Shown here in pieces: positions 11,672-22,103 of a DNA stretch of 64,000 bases (position 1 is its first letter; every line of letters begins with the position of its first letter). Below the pieces are notes generated by a model that was not told the DNA's origin, ran no database searches, and saw nothing but the letters and a program-made list of their open reading frames with translations. Source of the DNA: Jaltomata sinuosa (Eukaryota > Streptophyta > Magnoliopsida > Solanales > Solanaceae); assembly GCA_003996215.1 (NCBI GenBank), contig QJPP01001827.1, forward strand, positions 124,001 to 188,000. Reading direction: 5' to 3'. The translations under genes were made by a program, and so were the position numbers.

Positions 11672-12840
11672 TAGGGTCTGTTTGGAAAGCCACATGGTAA
11701 TTGAAATTGGTGTAATTATTAGGGTAGTAATTACCAGCCTAGTAATTACACAACCTAGTAATTACAACGACCTGTTTGGTTGCCACAATGTAATTACAGT
11801 GTAATTACAAGTGAACTGATTGGTTGCACAAGTGTAATCACATGGTTATATTAAAATTTAAAAATAAAAGCTAATTATCAAAAATTAAAAATTTATACTA
11901 AACAAATAAGGGCCTTTAAAATGATATTAAATTAAATATTTAAGATATATATATATTATCTTTTGAAATATATTAATTAATAAACATATTTTCTTAACTA
12001 ATATTACAAAAAAAATTGATTTATATTTTTTAAATTAGTATATTTTAATTAAATTAATCATAAAAACTTAAAGTACATGATTTTTAAGAACATCATGAAA
12101 TGCATGTTTAACAAAAAGATTAATATTATTAATATAATATTATAAAATTATTAAAAGATTTGATAAAAAGATAATTTAGCAATTCTAGCTAAAAAATAAA
12201 TGGCTTGCAATGTAATATATCAAGTCAATACTGGTAAAATAAATAAATTGAAACTGAAAATATAATAAAAGTTCAAAATTCAAAACAAAAAAGTTAACAT
12301 AATACTCTTATGTCAAATTTCAATATAATGTATCTAAATATAATTCAAAAGAAAAGGAAAACCTAAGTCTATAACCTTATTCAATAATGAATTCTACTTT
12401 AATTGTAGAATTAGAATACTAAATAAATTATTCTAAATGAAAAAAATAAACATAAAATAAATATAAATAGATAATACGAACAATTGCATTGAATCACAAG
12501 AAGTAAAGGTTGGAAATGAGAAGGAAATGAAATATAAATAATATAAAAAAAATAAAATTAAATTATTAGAATAATAAATATTAAAAAGAATTTAAAACAA
12601 TAAAATAAAATAAAAAAAAAAATAAAAAAAAAATAGAAATAAAAGGACGAAATTAGAAAGTAATCAGCTTGTAATTACACCATGTAATTACCAGCAATTC
12701 ACACCCTCCCCTGTGAATTGGAGAGTGTAGTTACCTCTTGGCAATTACACTCAATTACCTGCTGACAAGTAATTATCTGGTCAACAAAACATGCCAAACT
12801 GTGTAATTACACCAATTACACCAAATTCAATTTCCCAGAG
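11672..12840. mobile_element. Foldback DNA element (hAT-like?), non-coding
   Basis: Both ends are rich in GTAATTAC words and are imperfect inverted copies. TGGTAATTGAAATTGGTGTAA near 11695 faces TTACACCAAATTCAATTTCC near 12815, and the left CTGTTTGGTTGCCA near 11771 faces TGCCAAACTG near 12792. The roughly 1 kb middle is extremely AT-rich with no gene. The terminal GGTCTGTTTGG recalls non-autonomous hAT elements, but no 8-bp target duplication was established. Confidence 0.55.
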
Positions 12841-12844
12841 TGTC

Positions 12845-13850
12845 AAATTTCTCTTGAAAACATGCAATTCAATGGAATCATGCTAGAAATCAACTTTAGA
12901 GCTTTGGGCTTTTAAAACAAATGAAGGGATCATAACCAAATCATGAATAAGCAATAAGAAATAATGAATTTTAGCAGAGAAACTGATTTCATATGTTTTC
13001 CCCAATTTAGATCAAAACCCTAATTTCACAAGTTCATAATTCAACATAAGAATTGGGAGTTTTGCGCACAAGGGTGAAAGAAACCCATTGTTGAATACCC
13101 ACATACCTTGGTTGAAGGTGACCCACTTGAATTGAAAAGATTTAGGAGGCTTGGAGCTTGAGACTTGAAGCTTGGAGGAGAATTTTCCTTTTTGGGGGAA
13201 GAGTGAAGTAATGAGAAGGAACTTAGGCTAATGAGGATAAAAACCCTACTTGAAATAGCCAAAACGATATCATTTAGGAGTTAAAAAAGGTGGGAAATAA
13301 CTAAAAATACCCTTGGGACATATTTAAGAAAAATCTGGAAAATGGTCAGTTTCAAGGACCACGGGTCAGTTCTACGGGTCATCGTTTGAATCACGACCCG
13401 TGGTTCCACTCGTGATTCCTGATAGGAACTTCAGGCTGCAGAAGCACTTCTACGGGTTAACAGGATGAACCCGTAGAATGAATGATGGATCGTCATTTTG
13501 AGTCATGGTTCCTGGGGACCTAGGTGGTCCTTGGTCAAACCACGAGTCAGGACTATGGTTCGTCATTTGGATGACGAGTCATAGAATTGAGTCATAATTT
13601 CAGAGGGACTTGCCCACCCTCTAATCTAAGTTCCACGAGTGGATAGGACGGACCCGTGGTTTTAACCACGGTCTGTAGAACCAACTCGTGGTTCTAAACC
13701 AGAGGCCAAATCAATCATAAGGGAATTACGGTTCCATTCCACGACCCATGGTTCCAACCATGGTCCGTGGTTTGGACCCGTCATTCCTGAAACATGAAAT
13801 TTTTCTGAGATTTTAACTGGGACAGCTGGTTTGATTTCCGAGGTGTTACA
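12845..13850 (-). repeat. Truncated LTR related to element D
   Basis: On the minus strand it begins TGTAACACC at 13850. It runs parallel to the D LTRs: the patch of ACGGGTC/GACCCGTGG-type words (13350-13790), the stretch around CCCACATACCTTGG near 13099, and AATCATGCTAGAAATC near 12876. The end equivalent to about 1.2 kb of the D LTR is missing, cut off at the foldback element. The right side abuts Athila/Tat sequence without any of its own interior. Confidence 0.75.
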
Positions 13851-15587
13851 AAAGGGTTGTTTTTAAATGAATCATGAGCACACAATTTGGTCATCGCCTT
13901 GTTAATAGTAGTTTATCAATAAACTCTGAGGGTTTGTTTAATACCACGGTTCTTTCCCAAAGAGTAAATGTTTTCTTTATTTTTCTCTTTTTTTTGTTTT
14001 TGTGTCGAACCGGGTTGGTGTTTCCCTATGATAGATTGAGAGGTGACTTTCAAAAGGGAAAATTCCAAGTTTTAGTTTAAAATTGAGTCCGCAGTTGCTG
14101 GTCTCAAAATGGGCCAATTGAAAAAATATTCTTGGCAAGATGTTTTTGAAAATAAAAGGAAGAAGGGAAATAAATTTTTGAGGAAAAATATTCTCTTGTC
14201 ATGAATTGCACACTCTCACTTTGGCTTGATTGACTCACAAACGAGTGTGTAATGAACTCGAAATATCTTATCGAAAGTCATTTGTCCCAATTGATTTTGA
14301 GACTAATGAAAGAAGTCTTGTGGCATAATGCATTATGTGGTGAGGCTTTACCTTATTTCTTGTGCATGTGTGTCATATAGAACTCACCCTGAATGTGGTT
14401 CAAGGTGAAATTCTAGGTGTTACCAAGCTTGGATGATGACCTTAGGCCCTTTTTGATAGCCACTTCACCCAAATGACTTCCCTCAACATCAATCCTAGTG
14501 AACCCCTTTGAGCTTGTGACCATTATTAGGCACCTTGTTTAACATTTTGACCTTATTGGAACCCATATCTTGGTACCCATCTTTCCTAATTACTTGAATG
14601 TGAAACGTAGGCTAAAAGCCTAAGTTTGGGGGGAAATAAAAAGACAACTTAAGCAAATGCCTAAGTTTGGGGGTGTATATGTTCAATAAGGAGAAGAAAG
14701 AGGATGCACTTCAAGTGCAAGGTGGCACCTTAAGATGAATTGAAAATTTCTCCAAAAGGTTCAATCAAATGAGCAACAATGAAAAGTAAGAATAGGTGCT
14801 ACCAAATGAAGGTGATACAAGGAGTTTGAATGATCATGATTGAAAAGGAGAAGCTTGGGTTGTGTGAGGGACAAATAAGGTGAAGTTGAAATCTGAAAAT
14901 GTGAGTGGTGTTTTAAATGATACCAAAGAGCATTAGGGAGGTGTAGTCACTTGAACCAAATTAAATCCTTACCTTATCCCTAGCCAACATCATAACTCGT
15001 AAGTCCTTGGTGATTCTGAGCTTGGCTACCCTACATTATTGGCAATTTACATGAAGGGCAAGCCTATGGGTCGATGTGTGTGCACTTGAACTTTCTTGAG
15101 AGAGTGAGAGTCTTCTTGGTTCTCCTATAATCCCTTTATATTTTGAATTGTATGATTGTGAGTGGGATTCTCCCCTTGTGGTTAGTGGCATCATGCACTC
15201 GAATTGAAACATGAAGTTTCTACTTAAATTGAGAGGAATAAATGAGGCAAGTTATGTGGCAAATCTCGAGGCAAACCTTGACGGTCCATGCCAATGAATT
15301 GAAAAGCTTAAATGTCTTGTTTTGAATGATGAAATTCTCTTGATTTTGAATGAGAAATGAATTACTCTTTGAAAAGGTTTTTAAATGACCAATTTCCTTG
15401 ATGATGTGGTGGTTCAAATTGAGATAAGCATTATAGTTGAGTCTTTTTGTTTGAGTCTTTTTGTTTACTCTTTTTCATGATTTTTAGTATATAGTCCTTT
15501 GTGTCTTGATTAAGTGTAGATCATAATTCATTCCTTATCTTGTGAGTATCTTGCTTGAGGACAAGCAATAGTTCAAGTTTGGGAGTT
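13851..15587 (+). other. Non-coding 3' interior of A2
   Basis: No gene seen. 13894-14380 is the diverged second copy of 2340-2833. Two purine-rich look-alikes of the true tract (CCTAAGTTTGGGGGG near 14620 and CCTAAGTTTGGGGGT near 14660) precede the real one by almost 1 kb. Confidence 0.6.
15551..15587 (+). other. AGGA-loop hairpin and polypurine tract of A2
   Basis: TTGCTTG-AGGA-CAAGCAA (15551-15568) is a perfect seven-pair stem with a four-base loop. It is followed by the tract CAAGTTTGGGAGT ending at 15587, where the LTR begins. Hairpin-to-LTR distance is 19 nt. The tract would prime plus-strand DNA synthesis in these elements; the hairpin role is unknown. Confidence 0.75.
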
Positions 15588-17047
15588 TGATAAGTCGGTA
15601 ATCTACAACCTTATTGAGCCTTTATCCATAAATTATTGTTATGTTTTGAATAGATTTAGAGGTTCTTATGGCCTTTATTTATGTCTATGCAGGTACTTAT
15701 GATCAAAGACGGAAAACAAGGAAATGGACCCAAAAAGAGCTTAAAAGGAGCAAAGTGTGAAGTGATCAAAAAAATATAAAGATTCTGCCTTGAAATGGGG
15801 CGCTTGTGCGACACGCACAAGCCTTGGTGCATTCTGCACCTCCCACTGTATGGAGCCTTAAATCGACTGAAGAATCTGTTAAGGGGTGCGGTCATTGTGC
15901 AACGCGCACAACTCCTGGTGTGAACTGCACTCCCTTCGCATGAGGCCCCTTAAGTTAGATAAGTCACTGGTTCAACTGAAGAGGGTATGCGATGCACACA
16001 TGCTGACGTGCAAAATTTAGTGACATTTTGGGAATGTATTTAAACCCATTTTAGGTATAATTGTAAATACATTTCTTCAGTTCTGAACAGTATTGAACAA
16101 TTTTATCTTTGAGAACAAATTTCCTCTCTAAGAAGAAGAAGAGGGTTTCAATCAATTCACTTTTCCAATTCCTAGTTCACCATTTATATACAAAACTGAG
16201 CTTAGATATTGAAATTACACTTAAATGAAGAGGAATTTTACTTACCCACTCGGTATACCTATTTCCTTAAGCATGAGTAGTTAATTTCATTGTCTAGGGA
16301 TGTGTAGATGATGGGTTCTTGACATATGGGTGTGGGTAATGCTAATTCTTGCTTATAATTGCTTAATTGACATGGGTCTAGTAGTTTCACCACATTTTAA
16401 CTCAAAAATTGGTGGTTGCAAACATTTATTTTCCTTACTTGGCTATGTTGTTGCTTTAAATAGAATTTCATAGCTTCGGATGTGAAATTGCTAGTAGGAA
16501 CTTGGGCTTCAATTTAGATTGAGGCTAGAAATAGTTCATATCGACGGAATCACCCATTTAAGGGTCTAAGCTAGAAATAGTATGATCTCTCTAAGCTTTA
16601 TCTTGGTTGTTTATTGTTAAACCAATGGTGCTTTAACCGAGATTGTTGGATATATAGGTGTTGATCGAGAGATGAACGACCATACCTACAACCAAAGGTA
16701 CCTATGTCAATGAGCGAGAATTTGCATGAATAGGTTATCACCCTATCCCACACTAGAGCCCCATTTGATGCACATCCCTATTCGTTTACTCTCAGTTTTA
16801 CACCCATTTTACTTTATAGCTTTACTTGAATTGAGATTTTATGACAGATATCCCAATTCCCCCTAATCCTTTACTTTCTTGTTTTTGAACATTTACCCTC
16901 TTAGTGAAGTCTTTTCATTACAATCATTATTGTTCTATCTATAAGTCTCTGTGGGTATGACCTCGACATCCGTTGGGAACTATAAATGTGTTTTACTTGA
17001 CAATTGCCTATACCTTCATCTTGGAGAGTACATTTGAGCGTTTATCA
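15588..17047 (+). repeat. Athila/Tat LTR (1460 bp)
   Basis: Starts TGATAAGTCGG after the polypurine tract and ends GCGTTTATCA, giving TGATAA/TTATCA inverted termini. Near the 3' end, CTCTGTGGGTATGACCTCGAC (near 16945) matches in position and wording the minus-strand TTCCCTGTGGGATCGACCCC of element E's LTR, supporting orientation and family. The 5' partner LTR is not in the window. Confidence 0.8.
15797..16044 (+). promoter_or_regulatory. Putative LTR core promoter with word patch
   Basis: Words such as GTGCGACACGCACAAG and GTGCAACGCGCACAA, each partly self-complementary around a CGCG/CACG core, recur at 15800-16010. They stop just before TATTTAAA at 16037-16044, the best TATA candidate in this LTR. 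Function inferred from position only. Confidence 0.45.
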
Positions 17048-17330
17048 GTCGTATGCAATAATAGTAACCTGACAAGGTTAGAGTTGAATCTATGGGGAAT
17101 ATCAGAGAACTCCTCAAAGTATATATATCGATATGGATACTCAACTTATAGATGACTTCTAATCTATAATAGTTGTAGAGATTGATTTGTAAATTAAGCT
17201 ACTAACGTAGAAAGTTCATATTGAATGTAAGTATGCTTGTAAAACTTAGAAGATTAATATACTAAGATTGTATCCTCATAATAAATTTCTTTATTCGTCA
17301 GTAATCATGCAATTACATGCACTTAGGATT
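17048..17330 (-). other. Possible antisense Athila/Tat LTR remnant
   Basis: GTTGAATCTATGGGGAAT near 17082 resembles the GTTGATCCCACAGGGAAT block at the left end of element E's minus-strand LTR. This sequence, immediately after A2, may therefore be part of an older, oppositely oriented LTR into which A2 inserted. No gene. Confidence 0.3.
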
Positions 17331-18702
17331 GTATAATGACCTATTCCATTTTTATAGTGTGGTTGGGGTGTAAGTGCCCGGTTAGAGTTTTTTTCTAAAT
17401 TGAGAGTTAATGAAAACTCAAGCTTGGTTTAGTTTTGATAAAAAATTGTGTTATGTTCTTAAGTGTCAATTCTTTATTTATTGTGTAATATTTGATACTA
17501 TGTTGTTCTGTGGTAGATAGTCGAGTGGTGTAGGGTCCCATAAGAAGTTTTGAGATAGAAAATACATTCATAAAACTTTGGTTATAGTGGTTACCGTGTC
17601 AGGAATGATTCACGATGCCTAGAAACCAAGATTGTGTTGTAAAATGGGGAGTTTTGGGCAAATGTTTGATGTTTTATTTTTGTCGTCATTGCAGTGGTAT
17701 AATTCCCGCCGTAGCAAGTCAATCATAGTGGAACAAGTTCTATCATAGTGCGCCTAATAGATAGTCAGAGTCCACCATTGTAAGCCAAGTCTCAGCACAA
17801 CGGTCTCACCATATTGAGAAAAGGACTACCGTGGTGAGTGACGGGGCAAAATTCCTGACATAGGATGATTATTTAATGGTTAGGGTGTTTTCCTTCATTC
17901 GAGGTAATTATCCCATAAGTCTCTTTATTTATCAATCATTAATCCTTGTAGGATCATTATATTGTGTTTTAATGGTTGAATTGTTGATTTAGAGCCCTAA
18001 AAGTATGAAAAGTAGGAAAAACCCTATAGATTGATGTAATTTAGCCTAGAATTGATCCTAAGATGTTATTTAATATATCTTATCATGAATTTGATAGTTT
18101 TAAACATGTTTTGAATGAATTGGGAACCTTGAGTTCCGTAAAGGTATGAAATTTAAGCATAAAAATAGCTAAGACGGGAAAATTTTATTAGAAACCTTTT
18201 GAATGTTGATCTTATGAATAATGTAGGATAGGTGGTGATTAATTTACCCTTGGAGAATGCTATTGACCTTTAATGAGAGTAGAACTAGTGGGTCAAACTT
18301 CCAAAGACCTGAACTGAAAGACTAAATGATTAATTACTCTTATATTTATTTGATATAGGCTTTGAACATATTGAGACATTATGGAAATAAAAGGCTTCAG
18401 CGATTGAACTTGCATGAGTCAAGAATTCTTCACTCGAAGTAGGTTATGGTTTAATTATAGTTGAGACTCACTTTAGTGCTTGTATGTGTTTGAGTTAAAT
18501 AACTTATGATTGGTATTTGGACATGTTTGACCTAATGATTATGATTATGTTATATGCTTGAATGAATAAGTTGTGTTTACATGACATAGATAAAGTGCAT
18601 GTGAGATTAGTGCACTGTGTATATCTTGAAAGGTAGAAACTTGGAACCATAGGTTCATATTGTTAGTTAGAGCGGGTACCACGAGTCGGTATGCATAGTG
18701 AG

Positions 18703-18739
<37 letters not shown>

Positions 18740-19672
18740 ATTATTATTATTATAGATCGAGTACCATGAGCCGGTATGGGTATTGCTATTAATTTGGTTA
18801 CTATAGATCAGGTACCATGAGCCGGTACAGTACATGGACCCTGGTGCATCCCCTGGAGGTCATGAATAGTTGGGAAGAAATAAGTACCTTTAGCATGTGT
18901 GTACACACTTTTGGTTATTTTTATATTGTTGACAAATATTGTGAGTTGGAATAGTGAATCGAGATGGACGAAAGAAACTGAGTATAATCGTGAAGGTTAG
19001 GTGTAAATAGATCCCCATGTGAGGTGACTATGGAGAGTATGAGAACTTGAACTGTAATAATAATATTCTTGATTTACTTGATGTATTACAAACTTCTTGG
19101 GTTGACTTGAGGTGTTTATCTGTTGATTGAAATATTTTCTAAGTGGTGGAGTTCCATTTACTTGTTGTCTGATTTAACTATATACTTATTCTAAATTGGG
19201 TCAGTCTATGATACCTACCAGTACTTAGTGGTTTGTACTGATACTATTATTTACTCTTTTTTATTGTGAGCAGACCATGTTCCGAGGCTCAAACGCGATA
19301 TATTCTTTAGCTAGGACGGCTGATTATGATCCAAAGGTGAGCACTACCACCCAAGTTACCTTGGATTCTCACATTGGTCATCGTACCTCTTCCGGATGAT
19401 GAGACTTTTTACATTTTATTAGTTATGGACATCATAGATATGTTTGTTTATTAGAATTCTTGTACACAACTTTCGAATCTTTAGGAACATAATAGGTAGT
19501 TGAACTTTTTTTTGCACTTTAATTATATTAGTTTCGACTATTACTCTTGTTTAAAGTTGGTTTGCATCATCTCTTATAAAATTAGCTAAGTATTTGGGGT
19601 ATGTATTGGGTTGGTGGTTCTCCCACTGGAGGGTTAGTGTGGTTGCCACTTACGACCATTTTGGTCATGGCA
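17331..19672 (+). repeat. Ty3/gypsy LTR, unassigned family (K)
   Basis: The right end (ACTGGAGGGTTAG, then TTTGGTCATGGCA at 19672) has the form of a Ty3/gypsy LTR end and is followed by a primer-site-like sequence. The interior has a patch of recurring words (ATCATAGTGG, TCCACCATTG, ACCGTGGTGAG) at 17695-17845 and a downstream triple repeat. The start was not located; 17331 is the limit of sequence I can attribute to nothing else, and the true start could be a few hundred bases later. No coding sequence. Confidence 0.5.
18666..18835 (+). repeat. Triplicated word and (TTA)n microsatellite
   Basis: A word of the form AGATCGRGTACCATGAGCCGGTATG occurs three times (near 18670, 18757 and 18806). 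A pure TTA/ATT run at about 18705-18753 lies between the first two. Confidence 0.75.
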
Positions 19673-19677
19673 AAGGT

Positions 19678-19807
19678 TGTATCAGAGGCCTAGGTTTATC
19701 AATCTCATCGTACAAGAACTAATCTAGTTGACTTTTTCAAAATGGTATAGAGACGTCTGTACTTTTCTTTGAGAGGCTAAAGGATATAAGGAAAACTAAA
19801 CTTCCAA
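19678..19807 (+). other. Degenerate primer-binding site and leader of K
   Basis: TTGTATCAGAGGCC at 19677-19690 resembles TGGTATCAGAGC, the complement of the plant initiator tRNA-Met 3' end, 4-5 nt after the LTR end. About 115 bp of leader follow, then element F's LTR begins at about 19808, truncating K. Confidence 0.55.
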
Positions 19808-22068
19808 CAAGGTCCATGGAGGTCCCGAACCCCATACTAAAACTCAGTATCAAAACATGTCATTCGGAAGCAAGCCCGAGTTCAAGATAGAGACCCAGTC
19901 TCAAATATGCATGCCCAGACCCTGTCCAGGACTAAAGTAGTGGGAAAAATTTCTCGAAAATCCCTCCAAGGGTGCCCGAGCGTAACTGGGTCTAAACAGT
20001 AGAAAGTCATCTCAGGTGCTCGGTCTGATCGAGGCTAAAATCATCCCAATTTAGTAAGAAACTCAACTAGCACCCCGGCTCTACTGAGTCTAGCGTTAAT
20101 AGTAAAACTGGTGATAGAAATCATACTTTAACTTTCTTTTACCCCAAGAAGATTCACAAGTTAAGTCAAACCATTTCCAATTCATTTCCATCAAAAATGC
20201 CCCCTGGGCCCATGCAAAGCTTAGGCCCGAAGCCAAAACCATAGTAAAACATGGATAAATCCTCTTTATATGCATGGAAATGAATGATCAACACAAATAG
20301 ATGCCCAACAGCTCACAACCGACCTATCGGCCCTGCACAGGCCCACAACTACTCAACAAGCATAACCAGCCTAGAAGGATATTTCTCTGTTCGGGACTCG
20401 CGGACATTCTCAATAACCCACCTTCTATGTTCCAGAGTCAACAAGGCCTCACCGGGCCACAAGGGTGAATAAAACGTATAAAGCAAGTACTACAAACATC
20501 GGAGGGAGGAAAGTAGGCAGACATGAATAAAGCGATCAAGGTCTATGGTACCAACCTAATAATCCAACCCAAGAATGCCAGCTAGTACAATTTTATCCGA
20601 TATATGCTAAGTCTAGAGTGTTTTGACTGTAACCTACTTGTCGTCCAACGACAAGCTGCTAGGACAACGAAATCCAAGCCCGAATTGCTCCGAGAAACCC
20701 CAAATGATAATCAAACTATCAAAAACATAAATAATACATCAAGGCGAGTCAAACGATACCCATATCGCTACAATTGTAGCCGGGTCGAAATTTGGGTTAA
20801 AAGCAGGCCCGCAAGGTCCCACAACCCGAAACCAAAAATAAGAGGAGGCACGATAACCACAATGATGCCAAAAAGGCATGCTCCAAAATTGAGCACAATT
20901 GGCCAAGAGAAGGGCGCCAAAACAGCCCGCTCAAGTTGAGGTTTAAAGATTGAATTTTAAGAATAAAAAACGGAAATTAGGCAAGGATTACTTACCAAAA
21001 TGATGGAATTTAAGCCAAGACGGATAACTCTTCAAGCCCACGAACATGCAAGAGCTATGAGGCAACCACTATAACAAATTCAAAGCTTGGGATATGAGCA
21101 ACATTGGAGGATTTTTGGGAAAACAAAAGGAAGTAAGTTGGGGAAGAAGCTTACCAAGAATCTAAGAATCATGGATAAAAGATGAATAAATGATTTCCCC
21201 CAAGGGTAGGATTGATATTGGAGCAATTTGGGAGAGTGTGTAGGTGTTTTGAGTTGGGAGAAATTGAGACATAAAGAAGGAAAAACGAAAATAAGAGAAT
21301 ATATAGTAGCTGGAAAATGGCCAGCACCATCGGCGCTCAAGGCTTGCCACAGGCTAGCGCGATCGCTGCCTGGGCACCATTGGTGCTGAAGGCCTGCAGC
21401 TGCAGAAAACCCAGTTGCACTAAAATTCTCTACGGGGTGTTTTGGGCATAATCGGAAACCGATATTCAAAAACCAATAATGCTTATAGAGTGGAAATGAC
21501 ATTTGGGACTCAACGGAATCGACTAAACTTCCATACGAGGTCATTTCAGAGAAATGTTGACCCAAGTCAACACTAACGAATAAGAACTCAAAGGCTTGAA
21601 ATGAGCCTGGCTCACCCGGTACCCAAACTAACCACCTTTCTAGCCCAAACTAATCATTCTGGAGCTGATGGAATCATCAGATTATGAATCCGATACTCCG
21701 ATCATCGAAAGCCACCCAAAGTTACACTTTCAACTCCAAATGGCCTGAAAACAAAGAAAACAACACAAAACTTACACCGGAAGTTCTCAATCCTCAACTG
21801 AAGGTCAAACTAGACCAAACTCAATGCTATGGAGCTAACAAAACTGTTAGAATTCAATTCCGTGCACGTTAGCTAAGAATGTTGGTTAAAGTCAATGATA
21901 TTCTAAGTTAAAGCTCTAAAATAGGAAAATGGCCAAAATGACCAAACAAATGACCAGGGCACCGAACTACCGGTACCAGCAAGCCATAAATGACTTGGGG
22001 CCACTACTGGAAAGCTTTAAAAGTACAATGAATTCGTAAACACGAATATGACTGGAAGGGTCATCACA
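19808..22068 (-). repeat. 3' LTR of F, truncated
   Basis: Starts TGTGATGACC at 22068 and parallels 32906-35195 throughout. Homology begins at ACAAGGTCCATGGAGG; the equivalent of 31800-32905 is absent. The minus-strand open frame at 21080-21565 (161 residues) is LTR sequence without domains and is not called as a gene. Confidence 0.85.
21300..21412 (-). promoter_or_regulatory. Putative LTR core promoter with word patch (F 3' LTR)
   Basis: On the minus strand, a patch with GCGCCGATGGTGC, GCGATCGCGC and CACCAATGGTGC-like words ends just before CTACTATATATTC (TATATA at 21300-21305). The same arrangement occurs at 34405-34520 and 51851-51985. Confidence 0.45.
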
Positions 22069-22103
22069 ACATCCACTACTAAAACCACTTTCGTCCTCGA
22101 AAG
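22069..22103 (-). other. AGGA-loop hairpin before the F 3' LTR
   Basis: On the minus strand, CTTTCG-AGGA-CGAAAG (22103 to 22088) is a perfect six-pair stem. Nineteen bases later the LTR starts. Here it overlaps the end of pol (FEDES), so coding constraint could also contribute. Confidence 0.7.

Larger units (their letters stand above)
13851..17047 (+). mobile_element. Athila/Tat-type element, 3' end plus LTR (A2)
   Basis: A non-coding 3' region matching 2340-2833 runs on to a hairpin, a purine-rich tract and an LTR with matching TGATAA...TTATCA ends. No gag or pol is present: the 5' part is replaced by the D-related LTR fragment. The long non-coding stretch between pol and LTR is usual for Athila/Tat elements. 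Confidence 0.75.

Noticed and set aside
21080..21565. 161-residue minus-strand open frame
   Set aside because: Inside F's 3' LTR over the word patch and TATA region; the equivalent in the other LTRs is not open.
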